Part shown: positions 37,251-46,222 of the stretch, in pieces
Position numbering within the stretch: position 1 is the stretch's first letter
Layout of the letters: each line of letters starts with the position of its first letter
NCBI GenBank assembly: GCA_964392985.1
Contig: CAYMSF010000001.1
Span: 75,528 to 139,527 of the forward strand
Reading direction: 5' to 3'
Length of the DNA stretch: 64,000 nt
Source of the DNA: CAYMSF01 sp964392985
GTDB lineage: Bacteria > Verrucomicrobiota > Lentisphaeria > Victivallales > Victivallaceae
Notes under the pieces: model-generated
The model's input: the letters and a program-made list of their open reading frames with translations, nothing else
The model's database searches: none
What the model was told of the DNA's origin: nothing
Position numbers and translations under genes: made by a program

Positions 37251-38825
37251 TTAATTTAGACAAGAAAAGTGAAAAGCTGTAATCGATTTAACTTTAATGC
37301 TGATTTTTTCAATCAATTCTTTGGGGACTTCTACATTGGTTTTTATTACTGCCAGCGAGCGCCCGGAAATTAAATCCTGCGGAGCTCTGATATCGATAAT
37401 ATTAATTTTCTTTTCTCCTAGAATACTGGCAATCTTGCCTATAACGCCAGGGGCATCACTATATTCAACAAACAAGTTATGACCGGATGGCTCAAGATAT
37501 AATTTATCATAATTATTAATACGTGAAACCATCAAATTACTTTCGGTAATTGTGCCACGTACACTGACTCTGGATACTCCTTCGCTGCCAGCAAGGAAAT
37601 CAATAGTCATCGCTTCACCGTAATGTTTATTTTCGTCAGTTTCACGGTTTACCAACTCAATTCCGCGTCCCTTAAGAAATTTTTCCGCTTCAGTATGGTC
37701 AAGAAACGGGTCAAATTCCGGTGCGATGCCGGCTGTAATTGGCGCCGTCATCCATTTTGCAAACTGACGCAAATCACCATAAAAACTTGTTTCAATACGT
37801 GTCGGGTTGACATTACGACCGAGATAACTGCGGACAAGGCTGGCAAGTACAAATGCCAACTTCTGGTAACTGGCGTCCAACCCGTCAGGAATTCCTTTGT
37901 TAACCACACAACTGGTGATACCAGTTTCAAAATATTGAACAGTCTGTTCTGCGGCTCGCTTAGCAGCTTCCAGATTGGCTTCTTTTGTATTTGCGCCAAG
38001 GTGTGGCAACATTAAATCAGCAATGTCTGTTACCGATTTTAATCCGGCCTCGTCTTTGGGGTAAACGTCAGTGCAAAATAATATTTTTTGATTTTTTTTG
38101 GCTTCCCTCAGGTCATTCTCATTAATAATTCCGGAACGGGCGCAATTAATCAGTACGGCTCCATCTTTCATAGTACTCAATAGTTTCTGGTTAATCATTC
38201 CCCTGGTTTCATTATTTTCCGGGATATGCAAAGATATGAAATCTGATTCCGCAAAAATTTTTTCTACTGAACATAATTCCACGTCAAGTTTCTCTGCCAT
38301 TGCCGGAGAGATCATGGGGTCGTAACCCAAAATTGACATTTCAAAACCTGTCAGCCGTTTAACAAGTAATCTGCCAATATTTCCCAGTCCTAAAATACCT
38401 ATTTTTTTCCCGGTAAGTTCTGAGCCCAACATCCGTTTCTTTTCCCATAATCCAGCACGCGTGGTAACATCACCATCAACAATAAATCGGGATACTGCCA
38501 ACATCATTGCTACAACTTCTTCTGCAACAGCATTAGCATTTGCACCCGGGGTGTTCATCACATCAACGTTTTTACGTCTTGCGTATTTGGTATCAATTGT
38601 GTCATAACCTGCACCAGCCCGTACGATTAAACGCAGTTTGGGTAATGCATCAATTATTGCCTGAGTAATTTTTTCGCTTCTGACAATTAACACTTCGGTG
38701 TCAGGATTCATTTGTGTTAAATTATCAATTGGGGTTTCTGCGTCTAAAACAACATTGAATCCCTTGTCAACCAAAATTTTGGCCGCAAACTTATCCAATT
38801 TTGTCGGAATTAAGACTTTTTTCAT
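37251..38825 (-). CDS. serA: D-3-phosphoglycerate dehydrogenase
   Basis: First step of serine synthesis: oxidises 3-phosphoglycerate to phosphohydroxypyruvate with NAD. The 524-residue long form has substrate and nucleotide domains with G-I-L-G-L-G-N-I-G-R (about 145-154). The catalytic arginine is in N-C-A-R-S-G-I-I and the catalytic histidine in L-P-H-L-G-A-N-T. An ASB (intervening) domain covers about 320-450 and a C-terminal ACT domain the rest, which in this type mediates serine feedback inhibition. GAGG precedes the ATG. It is monocistronic with a strong terminator. Confidence 0.96.
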   Translation of the reverse strand: MKKVLIPTKLDKFAAKILVDKGFNVVLDAETPIDNLTQMNPDTEVLIVRSEKITQAIIDALPKLRLIVRAGAGYDTIDTKYARRKNVDVMNTPGANANAVAEEVVAMMLAVSRFIVDGDVTTRAGLWEKKRMLGSELTGKKIGILGLGNIGRLLVKRLTGFEMSILGYDPMISPAMAEKLDVELCSVEKIFAESDFISLHIPENNETRGMINQKLLSTMKDGAVLINCARSGIINENDLREAKKNQKILFCTDVYPKDEAGLKSVTDIADLMLPHLGANTKEANLEAAKRAAEQTVQYFETGITSCVVNKGIPDGLDASYQKLAFVLASLVRSYLGRNVNPTRIETSFYGDLRQFAKWMTAPITAGIAPEFDPFLDHTEAEKFLKGRGIELVNRETDENKHYGEAMTIDFLAGSEGVSRVSVRGTITESNLMVSRINNYDKLYLEPSGHNLFVEYSDAPGVIGKIASILGEKKINIIDIRAPQDLISGRSLAVIKTNVEVPKELIEKISIKVKSITAFHFSCLN

Positions 38826-38946
38826 AATGCCTCGATTTTTTTATTGTAAATATTAATCCCGGCACAAGACCGGGGTGACTTTAGAAAAACTATTTCATTA
38901 TATTCAAATGAACGTATCAAATATTATATAAAAATAATTGTCGCAA

Positions 38947-39747
38947 CTATTTCAAAACCGCATTGCCATTATAATTCAGATTAAAAGAACAACGTGTATC
39001 GCCGCTAGCCTGAGCCTGTATAATTGCACTTTGTAAGACAATTAACATGAAATTAAGTTTTTTTCGTGGCATAACGGCTTCGTATGGACGTTCTTTGAAC
39101 TGTAGTTTTACCGTCAACTGTTCCTGATTCCGGACACTGACTGCTGAGATTTTCAGATCCGGGAAGTTTCTGATTGTGAGCATAATCAAGTCAAGCGCCG
39201 GCTGAATTTCAGGTATATCCATTCCCTCGACAATATTTATTTTGGTATCTATGCCTAATACGACAGGCATATCGCTATTGACGTTATTACAATATTTTTT
39301 ATTCATAACGACACACTTTTCATCGACAACCCAGGATGAACGGTTGTTTGTGAGAAATGCCCTTGGAATACGTTCTACGACTTGGATGCAAAGTGTATCC
39401 GGCAATACCCTGACAATGCTTATATTTTCAATATTGGCTATACGTCCGAGCAATTGTTGGCGTAATTCGCGAAGGTTTAAACTGAAAATGTTATCATGGC
39501 CAATAGTTAAACCAATTTTTTCGGCTATTAATTTATTTTTCCCATCCCACCATCCAGAGCTTTTTACCTCGACGTGCTGTAAAATAAAATGGCGATTGCC
39601 CGCAAAAAATGTTTGGGTTGCAGATTTGCAGAACAAAACTACTGATGCCGCAATCATGATCAGTATTGTGAGAAAAATCGATATCCGGATTGCCTGATCG
39701 CGACCCTTCCGGTTTTTCGGATCTGTTTTTGGTGCCTTAACTGCCAC
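38947..39747 (-). CDS. ftsQ: Cell division protein FtsQ
   Basis: A bitopic divisome protein that links FtsK and FtsA to FtsL/FtsB. The 266-residue protein has a basic N-terminus and one membrane segment (about 21-43). A POTRA domain follows: F-I-L-Q-H-V-E-V and I-S-I-V-R-V-L-P-D-T-L-C-I-Q-V-V-E-R-I-P-R-A. The C-terminal FtsQ domain contains W-V-V-D-E-K-C-V-V. The start is GTG at 39747. In most bacteria ftsQ lies in the division and cell-wall cluster next to ftsA and ftsZ; here it is isolated between serA and a helicase gene. Confidence 0.87.
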   Translation of the reverse strand: MAVKAPKTDPKNRKGRDQAIRISIFLTILIMIAASVVLFCKSATQTFFAGNRHFILQHVEVKSSGWWDGKNKLIAEKIGLTIGHDNIFSLNLRELRQQLLGRIANIENISIVRVLPDTLCIQVVERIPRAFLTNNRSSWVVDEKCVVMNKKYCNNVNSDMPVVLGIDTKINIVEGMDIPEIQPALDLIMLTIRNFPDLKISAVSVRNQEQLTVKLQFKERPYEAVMPRKKLNFMLIVLQSAIIQAQASGDTRCSFNLNYNGNAVLK

Positions 39748-40097
39748 GATAATTAACCCGATTTTTTATTTTAACTTGACACAATACCTAGATTTTACTT
39801 TGAAAATATGAGGCTGTGTATCAACAACCAACAATTTCATATAACGCTTCAAATAATATAGCAGAAAATTATTTTTTTTACAGTCATTAAAATTATGATA
39901 TTATGGCAAAATAAAAATTTATTAATTTTGCTTTACAATCTGACAATTGTTTTTACAAATATTGAGCAATATCAACCATGTTTTTGTCACTCTAAACTCA
40001 GTTTGAATTAAAGCATGGGATTAAATTGCATTATTGCTAATCAATAACAATTATTTACTGGAGTATTTTAAACAAAGCAATAATAACTTTCTATAAA
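39748..40097. other. Intergenic region between ftsQ and the DEAD-box helicase gene
   Basis: Strongly AT-rich, with no ORF or GC-rich hairpin. Expected to hold the ftsQ promoter and the end of the helicase transcript. Only small chance-level palindromes were seen, e.g. TTATTG/CAATAA at 40031-40047. Confidence 0.45.
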
Positions 40098-41564
40098 TTA
40101 CCGAACAGGTTCAAACATTGAATCTTCCGGCATAATGCATTTTATTGGCATTCCGAGGAGTTTTTCAATGTCACAAATTGCATACGCTCCATATTCGCAA
40201 ACAAAACTGATAGATTTTCCTTTTTGTCCGGCTCTGCCAGTACGTCCAATTCGATGTACGTAATCTTCCGGGCGTTCTGGAATATCATAATTAACCACGA
40301 TTGAAACATCATCAACGTGTATTCCTCTTGCCGCAACGTCAGTTGCAATCAATATACGTTCTTCTCCGCTTCTGAATCTTTCAAGGATGCGAAGTCTTTT
40401 TGTTTGTGGGACGTCTCCAGAGAGCATGGCACACTTGATGCCGTTTTTTGCAAGTTTTCTCTCCAGTGATGAATTATGGTCCTTTCTGTTGCCAAAAATA
40501 AGCACTCGCTCATATTGTTCGTTACGTAATAACCACAGCAATAAGGTAAATTTTTCTTGTAAAGATACAGTGTAAAAAATTTGTTCAATCAAATCAGTAA
40601 CCATTTGTTTGGATTCGCTTTCTACTGTTACCGGATTTTTCAGCCAGTTATTCACCATGCGAAGAATTTCAGGCTCCAATGTTGCGCTAAAGAACATTGT
40701 TTGACGCAAACCAGCTTCAGGAAGTTGGCGGACAATTCTGCTGACGTCAGGAATGAATCCCATATCCAACATTCTGTCTGCCTCATCAATGACAAGAACT
40801 TCGGTCTTGGACAAGTTTAAGTGACAACTCCTTGAATAATCAATGATTCGTCCTGGTGTGCCAATCAATATATCAACTGGCCTGCCAAGCATATCGCGTT
40901 GTTTGCCGTGGTCCATTCCACCAAATACTACAACATTGTTCAAGCCGGTAAAAACACTTAAATCCTGTGCATCTTTATGAATTTGAATAGCAAGTTCGCG
41001 GGTTGGCGCCAATACTAGAGCCCTGCAATGTCCTGGTAAACGTGAATTGAGCGGGGAGTTTAGTAATCGAGTAAAAGTTGCAATTAGAAATGCGGCGGTC
41101 TTACCCGTTCCGGTTTGGGCTTTACCTGTTAAATCTTTACCATCAAGTAATATCGGTAATGTCTTCTCTTGAATCGGGGTACAATAATTGAACCCGAGTT
41201 GTTGAATACCGTAAAGGACATCCTCATGTATCTGGAGTTCAGCAAACCGCATCTTTCCGTCAAGCGGTGGAACTTCCATCAATGCTTGGGGTTTTTCTGG
41301 ATGTCTTTTGGGTTTTAAGTTAAGTACCGGTAATTTTTGCTTTATGCCCTGTACCGTCTTTATTTTTACAGGTCTTTTTTTTGCTGGTACTCTAAAGGTG
41401 TCAGAAGAGTCGGGGAGGGGGCGCTCTGCTGTATTAACTTTTGTGGCAGATGAATGTTTATGCTTTCTTTGATGGTTTGGCGATGAAACTGAATCGAAAT
41501 TACTTTTCTGTTTACTTTTTTTAACAAACAAACTTTTTATTTTTCGACGTAAAAATGCAATCAA
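40098..41564 (-). CDS. DEAD-box RNA helicase (RhlE-like)
   Basis: An ATP-dependent RNA helicase of 488 residues. A very basic, S/K/P-rich N-terminal extension (about 1-100) precedes the core. The Q motif F-N-Y-C-T-P-I-Q is followed by A-Q-T-G-T-G-K-T, P-T-R-E-L-A, D-E-A-D, S-A-T and H-R-I-G-R-T-G-R-A-G. RhlE/SrmB-type enzymes act in ribosome assembly or RNA decay. The basic extension is at the N-terminus rather than the usual C-terminus. The start is a TTG with AAGGA eight bases upstream; no suitable ATG lies nearby. Monocistronic. Confidence 0.93.
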   Translation of the reverse strand: MIAFLRRKIKSLFVKKSKQKSNFDSVSSPNHQRKHKHSSATKVNTAERPLPDSSDTFRVPAKKRPVKIKTVQGIKQKLPVLNLKPKRHPEKPQALMEVPPLDGKMRFAELQIHEDVLYGIQQLGFNYCTPIQEKTLPILLDGKDLTGKAQTGTGKTAAFLIATFTRLLNSPLNSRLPGHCRALVLAPTRELAIQIHKDAQDLSVFTGLNNVVVFGGMDHGKQRDMLGRPVDILIGTPGRIIDYSRSCHLNLSKTEVLVIDEADRMLDMGFIPDVSRIVRQLPEAGLRQTMFFSATLEPEILRMVNNWLKNPVTVESESKQMVTDLIEQIFYTVSLQEKFTLLLWLLRNEQYERVLIFGNRKDHNSSLERKLAKNGIKCAMLSGDVPQTKRLRILERFRSGEERILIATDVAARGIHVDDVSIVVNYDIPERPEDYVHRIGRTGRAGQKGKSISFVCEYGAYAICDIEKLLGMPIKCIMPEDSMFEPVR

Positions 41565-42025
41565 GATGAAAATCCTTGGAAATTCTTGTAATAAATTGCG
41601 ATATATGTACCCTGAAAAATATAATTTCCGCCCTGTTACCGTACAAAAAATATAAAAAACTCAAAATAACATACAAAATATAAACCAACTAGTGAACCGT
41701 AAAAACTATTAAATTAATACAAATGAAGAATTTACAATTCTGAATTGTTACTGTTGTATGATTCAGAAATTTGGACACATAACAAATAATTATACAAGAG
41801 CTTTCGTTAAAAATTAACTAATGCAATTTTCCGATTAAAAACTGCAACTAGAACATACTACAGATTAGCACAATAGCAAGGCGATTATCGCTATTTCAAC
41901 CATAAGATATGATTTTATTAATTGCAGGTTAAGATATTTGTTCGTCTAAAGGCACGCGAAACGGTATATGTTACAAATGTTTTTCTTTAATGCACTGTGT
42001 TCCTAAATGCCAATAGACGAATTAG
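41565..42025. other. Intergenic region between the helicase gene and lysS
   Basis: About 460 bases of AT-rich sequence without a recognisable gene, RNA or strong hairpin. The helicase promoter should lie here. Confidence 0.45.
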
Positions 42026-43540
42026 TTATTTTTTTATTTTCATTTGCGGGAACAGGATTACGTCGCGAATTGATTCAGCTCCAGTCAGCATCATTACCAG
42101 CCGGTCAATGCCTATTCCCATACCGCCAGCCGGTGGCATCCCATGTTCCAACGCAACGAGAAAATCTTCGTCAACCTTGTCAGAAACTGCATCTCCCGGT
42201 TGCTTTTCCCGCTCAAATTGTTCCATGAATCGTTTGCGTTGTTCAATCGGGTCGTTAAGTTCTGAGTAGCCTGGCGCTACTTCCTGTCCGTTAATTTCCA
42301 GTTCGAATACATCAACAAATTCCGGGGCGTCGGAACATGCTTTTGCCAACGGCACAAGTTGCGCGGGCAGTCTGGTGACAAAAGTCGGTTGTATCAAGGT
42401 ATGTTCGATAATCTTTTCATAGACTTCATTGGTAACCTTGAATTCCGGCAATCCGGGTTCAAGTTCCACTCCCATTTCTTTGGCTCTTGCATAGCGCATT
42501 TCCTGAGAAATACTAAACCAGTCGGCGCTAAGCCTTTCTTCGATTAGAGCGTTATAGTTGACGCGTCTCCATGGACGTTTTAATTCAATAATTTTACCAT
42601 TACCATGGTCAATGCTGGTTGTGCCTAATATTTTTTCGGCAATTCCCGATACCATTTCTTCAATTAAATCCATCATTGTCCGGCAGTCGCCATAAGCCTG
42701 ATAAATTTCAATCATTGTGAACTCTGGATTATGTCTTCTTGACATGCCCTCGTTTCTAAAATTACGGTTCAGTTCAAATACTTTCTCAAAGCCGCCAACG
42801 AGAAGGCGTTTTAAATATAGTTCCGGGGCAATCCGCATAAACATTTGGCTGCTGAGCGCTTCATAGTATGTTTTGAACGGGTTGGCAATAGCACCGCCCG
42901 CAAGTGGTTGCAACATTGGTGTTTCAACTTCTATGAAACCTTTTTCCTCAAGATATTTTCTGATTTCGCGGATAATGATGAAACGCTTTTGAAATATTGC
43001 CATACTTTCATCATTCATTATTAAATCAAGGTAACGCTGCCGGTAACGCTGTTCAATATTTGTGAGTCCATGGAACTTTTCCGGAAGTGGCCTGAGCGAT
43101 TTGCAGAGCAATTTACAGTTTTTAACTTTCAGAGTCAATTCACCCATTTTTGTGACAAAAAGTAAACCGCTGATTCCCAGCAAATCTCCAATGTCAAGCT
43201 TTTTAAACGTTTTAAACGTTTCTTCGCCAAGTTCCTTTTTGTTGACAAACAGCTGAATTTTTCCTGTTCTGTCTTTGATGTCAGCAAAAATTGAACCGCC
43301 CATTACGCGCATCGCCATCAATCTTCCCGCCAATGTTGCTTTCTGCTCTATTCCATCCTCTAAATCCGGATTGAATTTGTTGCGTGCCGCGCTAATGAGT
43401 TCGATGCCATCAAAACGTTCTCCAAAGGGTTCGACACCTGTTGACTTTAATTCTTCCACCTTGTTTAAGCGCTGGACGAAGATGTCATCTTGATTGATTG
43501 ATTCAGGCATTTGTGCCAAGTTATCCTGGTCTGAGGTCAT
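42026..43540 (-). CDS. lysS: Lysyl-tRNA synthetase, class II
   Basis: Charges tRNA-Lys with lysine. The 504-residue protein has an N-terminal OB fold that binds the anticodon (about 60-160). The class II catalytic core shows motif 1 (F-I-E-V-E-T-P-M-L), motif 2 (F-R-N-E-G-M-S-R-R-H-N-P-E-F-T) and motif 3 (G-G-M-G-I-G-I-D-R-L-V-M). The ATG at 43540 follows GGAG at the right distance; a TTG four codons upstream overlaps that ribosome-binding site and was rejected. Confidence 0.97.
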   Translation of the reverse strand: MTSDQDNLAQMPESINQDDIFVQRLNKVEELKSTGVEPFGERFDGIELISAARNKFNPDLEDGIEQKATLAGRLMAMRVMGGSIFADIKDRTGKIQLFVNKKELGEETFKTFKKLDIGDLLGISGLLFVTKMGELTLKVKNCKLLCKSLRPLPEKFHGLTNIEQRYRQRYLDLIMNDESMAIFQKRFIIIREIRKYLEEKGFIEVETPMLQPLAGGAIANPFKTYYEALSSQMFMRIAPELYLKRLLVGGFEKVFELNRNFRNEGMSRRHNPEFTMIEIYQAYGDCRTMMDLIEEMVSGIAEKILGTTSIDHGNGKIIELKRPWRRVNYNALIEERLSADWFSISQEMRYARAKEMGVELEPGLPEFKVTNEVYEKIIEHTLIQPTFVTRLPAQLVPLAKACSDAPEFVDVFELEINGQEVAPGYSELNDPIEQRKRFMEQFEREKQPGDAVSDKVDEDFLVALEHGMPPAGGMGIGIDRLVMMLTGAESIRDVILFPQMKIKK

Positions 43541-44026
43541 TTTTTGCTCCAAATTGTTAGATATTATATAAATTGATACGTATTGTGATATAGCGGAAAA
43601 AATTGCCGCATGATTTTAATTGTTGAACACGAATCCTTAAATTAATTATAATTTAATTGACATTATATACTGATGTATTTTTGTGCCATTCTGCTTATTT
43701 TATACTATCCATGCATTGTGCAGGAAAGTACTAAAACTAAACTATATGTTTCTTAACAGCTGACATTACAGGAAAATTATTATGTGAATGTTTGTCTTTA
43801 CCAGTGATTTATTCGCAGTCAAATTATGTATTATTTATACACGAATCGTCACATGCTAAAATAATTACATTTTTGTTGAATGTATTTCTAAGAACAGACA
43901 CATAATTAAATTACTGAAAAGATAATTTATCATTAGTTGGTTTAACTTGCAATTATTTTTCTACAAACTACATTTATATATCTGCATTTATTTGTGTGTG
44001 AAAAAACTGGTTGCGAGGTATTTGAA
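43541..44026. other. Divergent intergenic region between lysS and the degenerate pyrophosphatase gene
   Basis: Nearly 500 bases, very AT-rich, between two divergently transcribed genes. It must contain both promoters. No ORF, RNA or clear operator was recognised. Confidence 0.45.
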
Positions 44027-46162
44027 ATGAAGAACATGTTTATAGCTTTGATACTTTTGTCTTTTGGAACACTTTGCGCGCAAAGTGGCAGTCAACCATC
44101 TGCGCCGGCTCAACCGGTGGCAGCACCACCGCAACAACAACTATCTCCTGCTTTCTTAAATGGTGAAATTACCGCAAACTCAATGGCTAATTATGATGAT
44201 GAGATTCCTGATTTATGGTGGATAGTTCCTATTTCATCAGTATTGGCACTATTGATTGCAGCGTCGTTCTATAAGAAGATTATTAAGGCTGATGCCGGTG
44301 ACGAAAAAATACATGATATAGCAAATTTTATCAGCTCAGACATCGCCAATGGTATCGGCGCACAGTATCGAGCAGGGGTTGCGTTGTTTACTTTTATTTT
44401 CATAGCCCTGCTGGCAATGTCAATTTCCGGCTTGCAGTCATTATTGGCACCGTTGGCGTTCGTTTCCGGTGGCCTTCTAGTGATTCTTTCAAACAAAGTA
44501 TGTCTAAAGCTTGTATCTTCTGCCGCCGCTCCGATTGTTCAGGCTTGTCATCAAGGTGGTAAAAGCGATGGTTTGAATTTTGGTTTGCGTGCCGGTTCCG
44601 CCGCAGGCTTGACCGTTATAGGTATTGCTTTATTTGGTGTTTGCGGATGGTATTGGACGCTTGATTCAATCCTTTATACTGCCAATAATTTGCAATCAGG
44701 CGTTTCCTGGATGGGGCATTGCATCGTTCCAGCCGATTCGGCACCTCAGGATAAATTTATATTTATTTCTAATATTCTGCTTCTTTTTTCGTTTGGAGTC
44801 AGTGTGCAGGCAATTTTTTCCGGCATCAGCGGCGCTGGCAACAGACACCATTATGTTTTAGGCATTGTTGCGAATATTTTCGCTGCATTTGTAACTACCA
44901 TTGCCGCTACATGTACCATCGGAACGGTTCTTCCAAATGCGGCGGGGGATATTGATGAAGTAGCCGGGAGATTTATTACCCCGATGTTAATTACTGGAAT
45001 TGGCACGATTGTTTCAATCATAATTTTAAGCATGGTAAAATTTAAGGCGTCTGAATCCCCGCAAAATATGCGCCGATGCTTGTTGGCCTGTTTCGCCGGT
45101 GCCAATTTTACAATTGCAGGTGCCATGGTTTATTTGGTATATATGGGCTTTATTGATTGGGGAATGTTTTTTGCCGCGAATACCGGGATTGTTGCCGGCA
45201 TTCTGATTGGACAAAGTGACGAATATTATTCTATTAATAACATTCTAAATAATTCAAATTTGCCGGCATTGCCGCCGCCATTGGGTCAAAATGCCATTAT
45301 TCTGTCTGCCACCCTGCTTTGCTCTTTTGGATTTGCGGGAGGGTTTAAGGATTTTTATTTAGGTTTTTACGGGATTTCTCTCGCGGCTACCGGATTACTT
45401 GCCGGAAGTATAATTCCTTTAGCGGCGGCGGTATGTAACTCTGCGGTTGCCAATTCTGCGAATATCGCAAAGATGTCATCGTTACCGCGGGAAACAATTG
45501 ACAATGTTTGTGCCCTGTCAGCGATTGAACAAAGTCCCGCTAATTTGAGTCGAAGTTTTTCTGCCGTTGCAACAGCAATTTGTTGTTTGGCATTGCCTGC
45601 TGTATTCGTTATCACAGCTAAAACATGGTGTGTTGAACTAACTCAGCAATCGGACATTGATGACCTTGATGTGGCAGGAGAAGTCATTAATATAATGACA
45701 ATCCCGGATTTTATGATGCAAAATCAAATGTTCATACTTAATCCGTTTTTGCTGGCTGGAATGATTATCGGGGGTATGTTACCGTTCTTTCTTCATGCTT
45801 TATTGCGACCATCTGTCGAAAACCATGCGAAAGCTGGCAAGACATTGCTGGTAACTGCTTTTACGGTATTTGCCATACCTGTTTCTTCAGCGCTAATTCT
45901 TGGCACTGCCGGCACCATTGGTTTGGTAATCGGAACGATTTTCTGCGGGATTATGCTGACGATGAATTCCAACATTACGAGTGGAGGCGATATTAATTAT
46001 GGCAACGGCCATGAAAAACTGTCAAGACTGCCATTCATGGAATATCAAAACCCGGCAATACATATATTGTTGTTTTCTGTTCCTATGGCGCTGATTGTTA
46101 TCGTTCCGGCAGTAATTAAATTCTCACCTATAGTTAAGCATTGGCTGAATATTCAGGTTTGA
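44027..46162 (+). CDS. Membrane-pyrophosphatase (HppA) homologue lacking the catalytic motifs
   Basis: A 711-residue polytopic protein that begins with a signal-like segment and a Q/P/A-rich linker, then about 15 membrane helices. Landmarks match ion-pumping membrane pyrophosphatases from memory: helix 2 with S-S-D-I-A-N-G-I-G-A-Q-Y, G-I-V-A-G-I-L-I-G-Q-S-D-E-Y-Y, and F-Y-G-I-S-L-A-A-T-G-L-L. The catalytic parts are gone. After S-G-A-G-N-R-H-H (about 268-275), where K-A-A-D-x-x-A-D-L-V-G-K and D-N-V-G-D-N-V-G-D belong, roughly 50 residues are missing. The D-N-A-G-G-I-x-E-M site reads N-S-A-N-I-A-K-M (about 475), and the terminal G-D-T-V-G-D-P motif is absent. Pyrophosphate hydrolysis looks impossible, so this is a scaffold or pseudoenzyme. 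The ATG follows GAGG. Confidence 0.8.
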   Translation: MKNMFIALILLSFGTLCAQSGSQPSAPAQPVAAPPQQQLSPAFLNGEITANSMANYDDEIPDLWWIVPISSVLALLIAASFYKKIIKADAGDEKIHDIANFISSDIANGIGAQYRAGVALFTFIFIALLAMSISGLQSLLAPLAFVSGGLLVILSNKVCLKLVSSAAAPIVQACHQGGKSDGLNFGLRAGSAAGLTVIGIALFGVCGWYWTLDSILYTANNLQSGVSWMGHCIVPADSAPQDKFIFISNILLLFSFGVSVQAIFSGISGAGNRHHYVLGIVANIFAAFVTTIAATCTIGTVLPNAAGDIDEVAGRFITPMLITGIGTIVSIIILSMVKFKASESPQNMRRCLLACFAGANFTIAGAMVYLVYMGFIDWGMFFAANTGIVAGILIGQSDEYYSINNILNNSNLPALPPPLGQNAIILSATLLCSFGFAGGFKDFYLGFYGISLAATGLLAGSIIPLAAAVCNSAVANSANIAKMSSLPRETIDNVCALSAIEQSPANLSRSFSAVATAICCLALPAVFVITAKTWCVELTQQSDIDDLDVAGEVINIMTIPDFMMQNQMFILNPFLLAGMIIGGMLPFFLHALLRPSVENHAKAGKTLLVTAFTVFAIPVSSALILGTAGTIGLVIGTIFCGIMLTMNSNITSGGDINYGNGHEKLSRLPFMEYQNPAIHILLFSVPMALIVIVPAVIKFSPIVKHWLNIQV

Positions 46163-46166
46163 ATAA

Positions 46167-46197
46167 GAGTAAATAACACACCAATGTTTATTTACTC
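46167..46197. terminator. Possible bidirectional terminator between convergent genes
   Basis: A perfect 10-bp inverted repeat (46167-46176 with 46188-46197, 11-base loop) lies five bases after the stop of the pyrophosphatase-like gene and 26 bases from the end of nifU. T-tracts are weak on both sides. Confidence 0.4.
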
Positions 46198-46222
46198 AAA
46201 CCGAAAAGTATTTTTGCGGTAT

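Noticed and set aside
44027..46162. Calling this a functional proton or sodium pyrophosphatase
   Set aside because: The signature aspartate motifs are missing or substituted, so only the fold assignment is supported.
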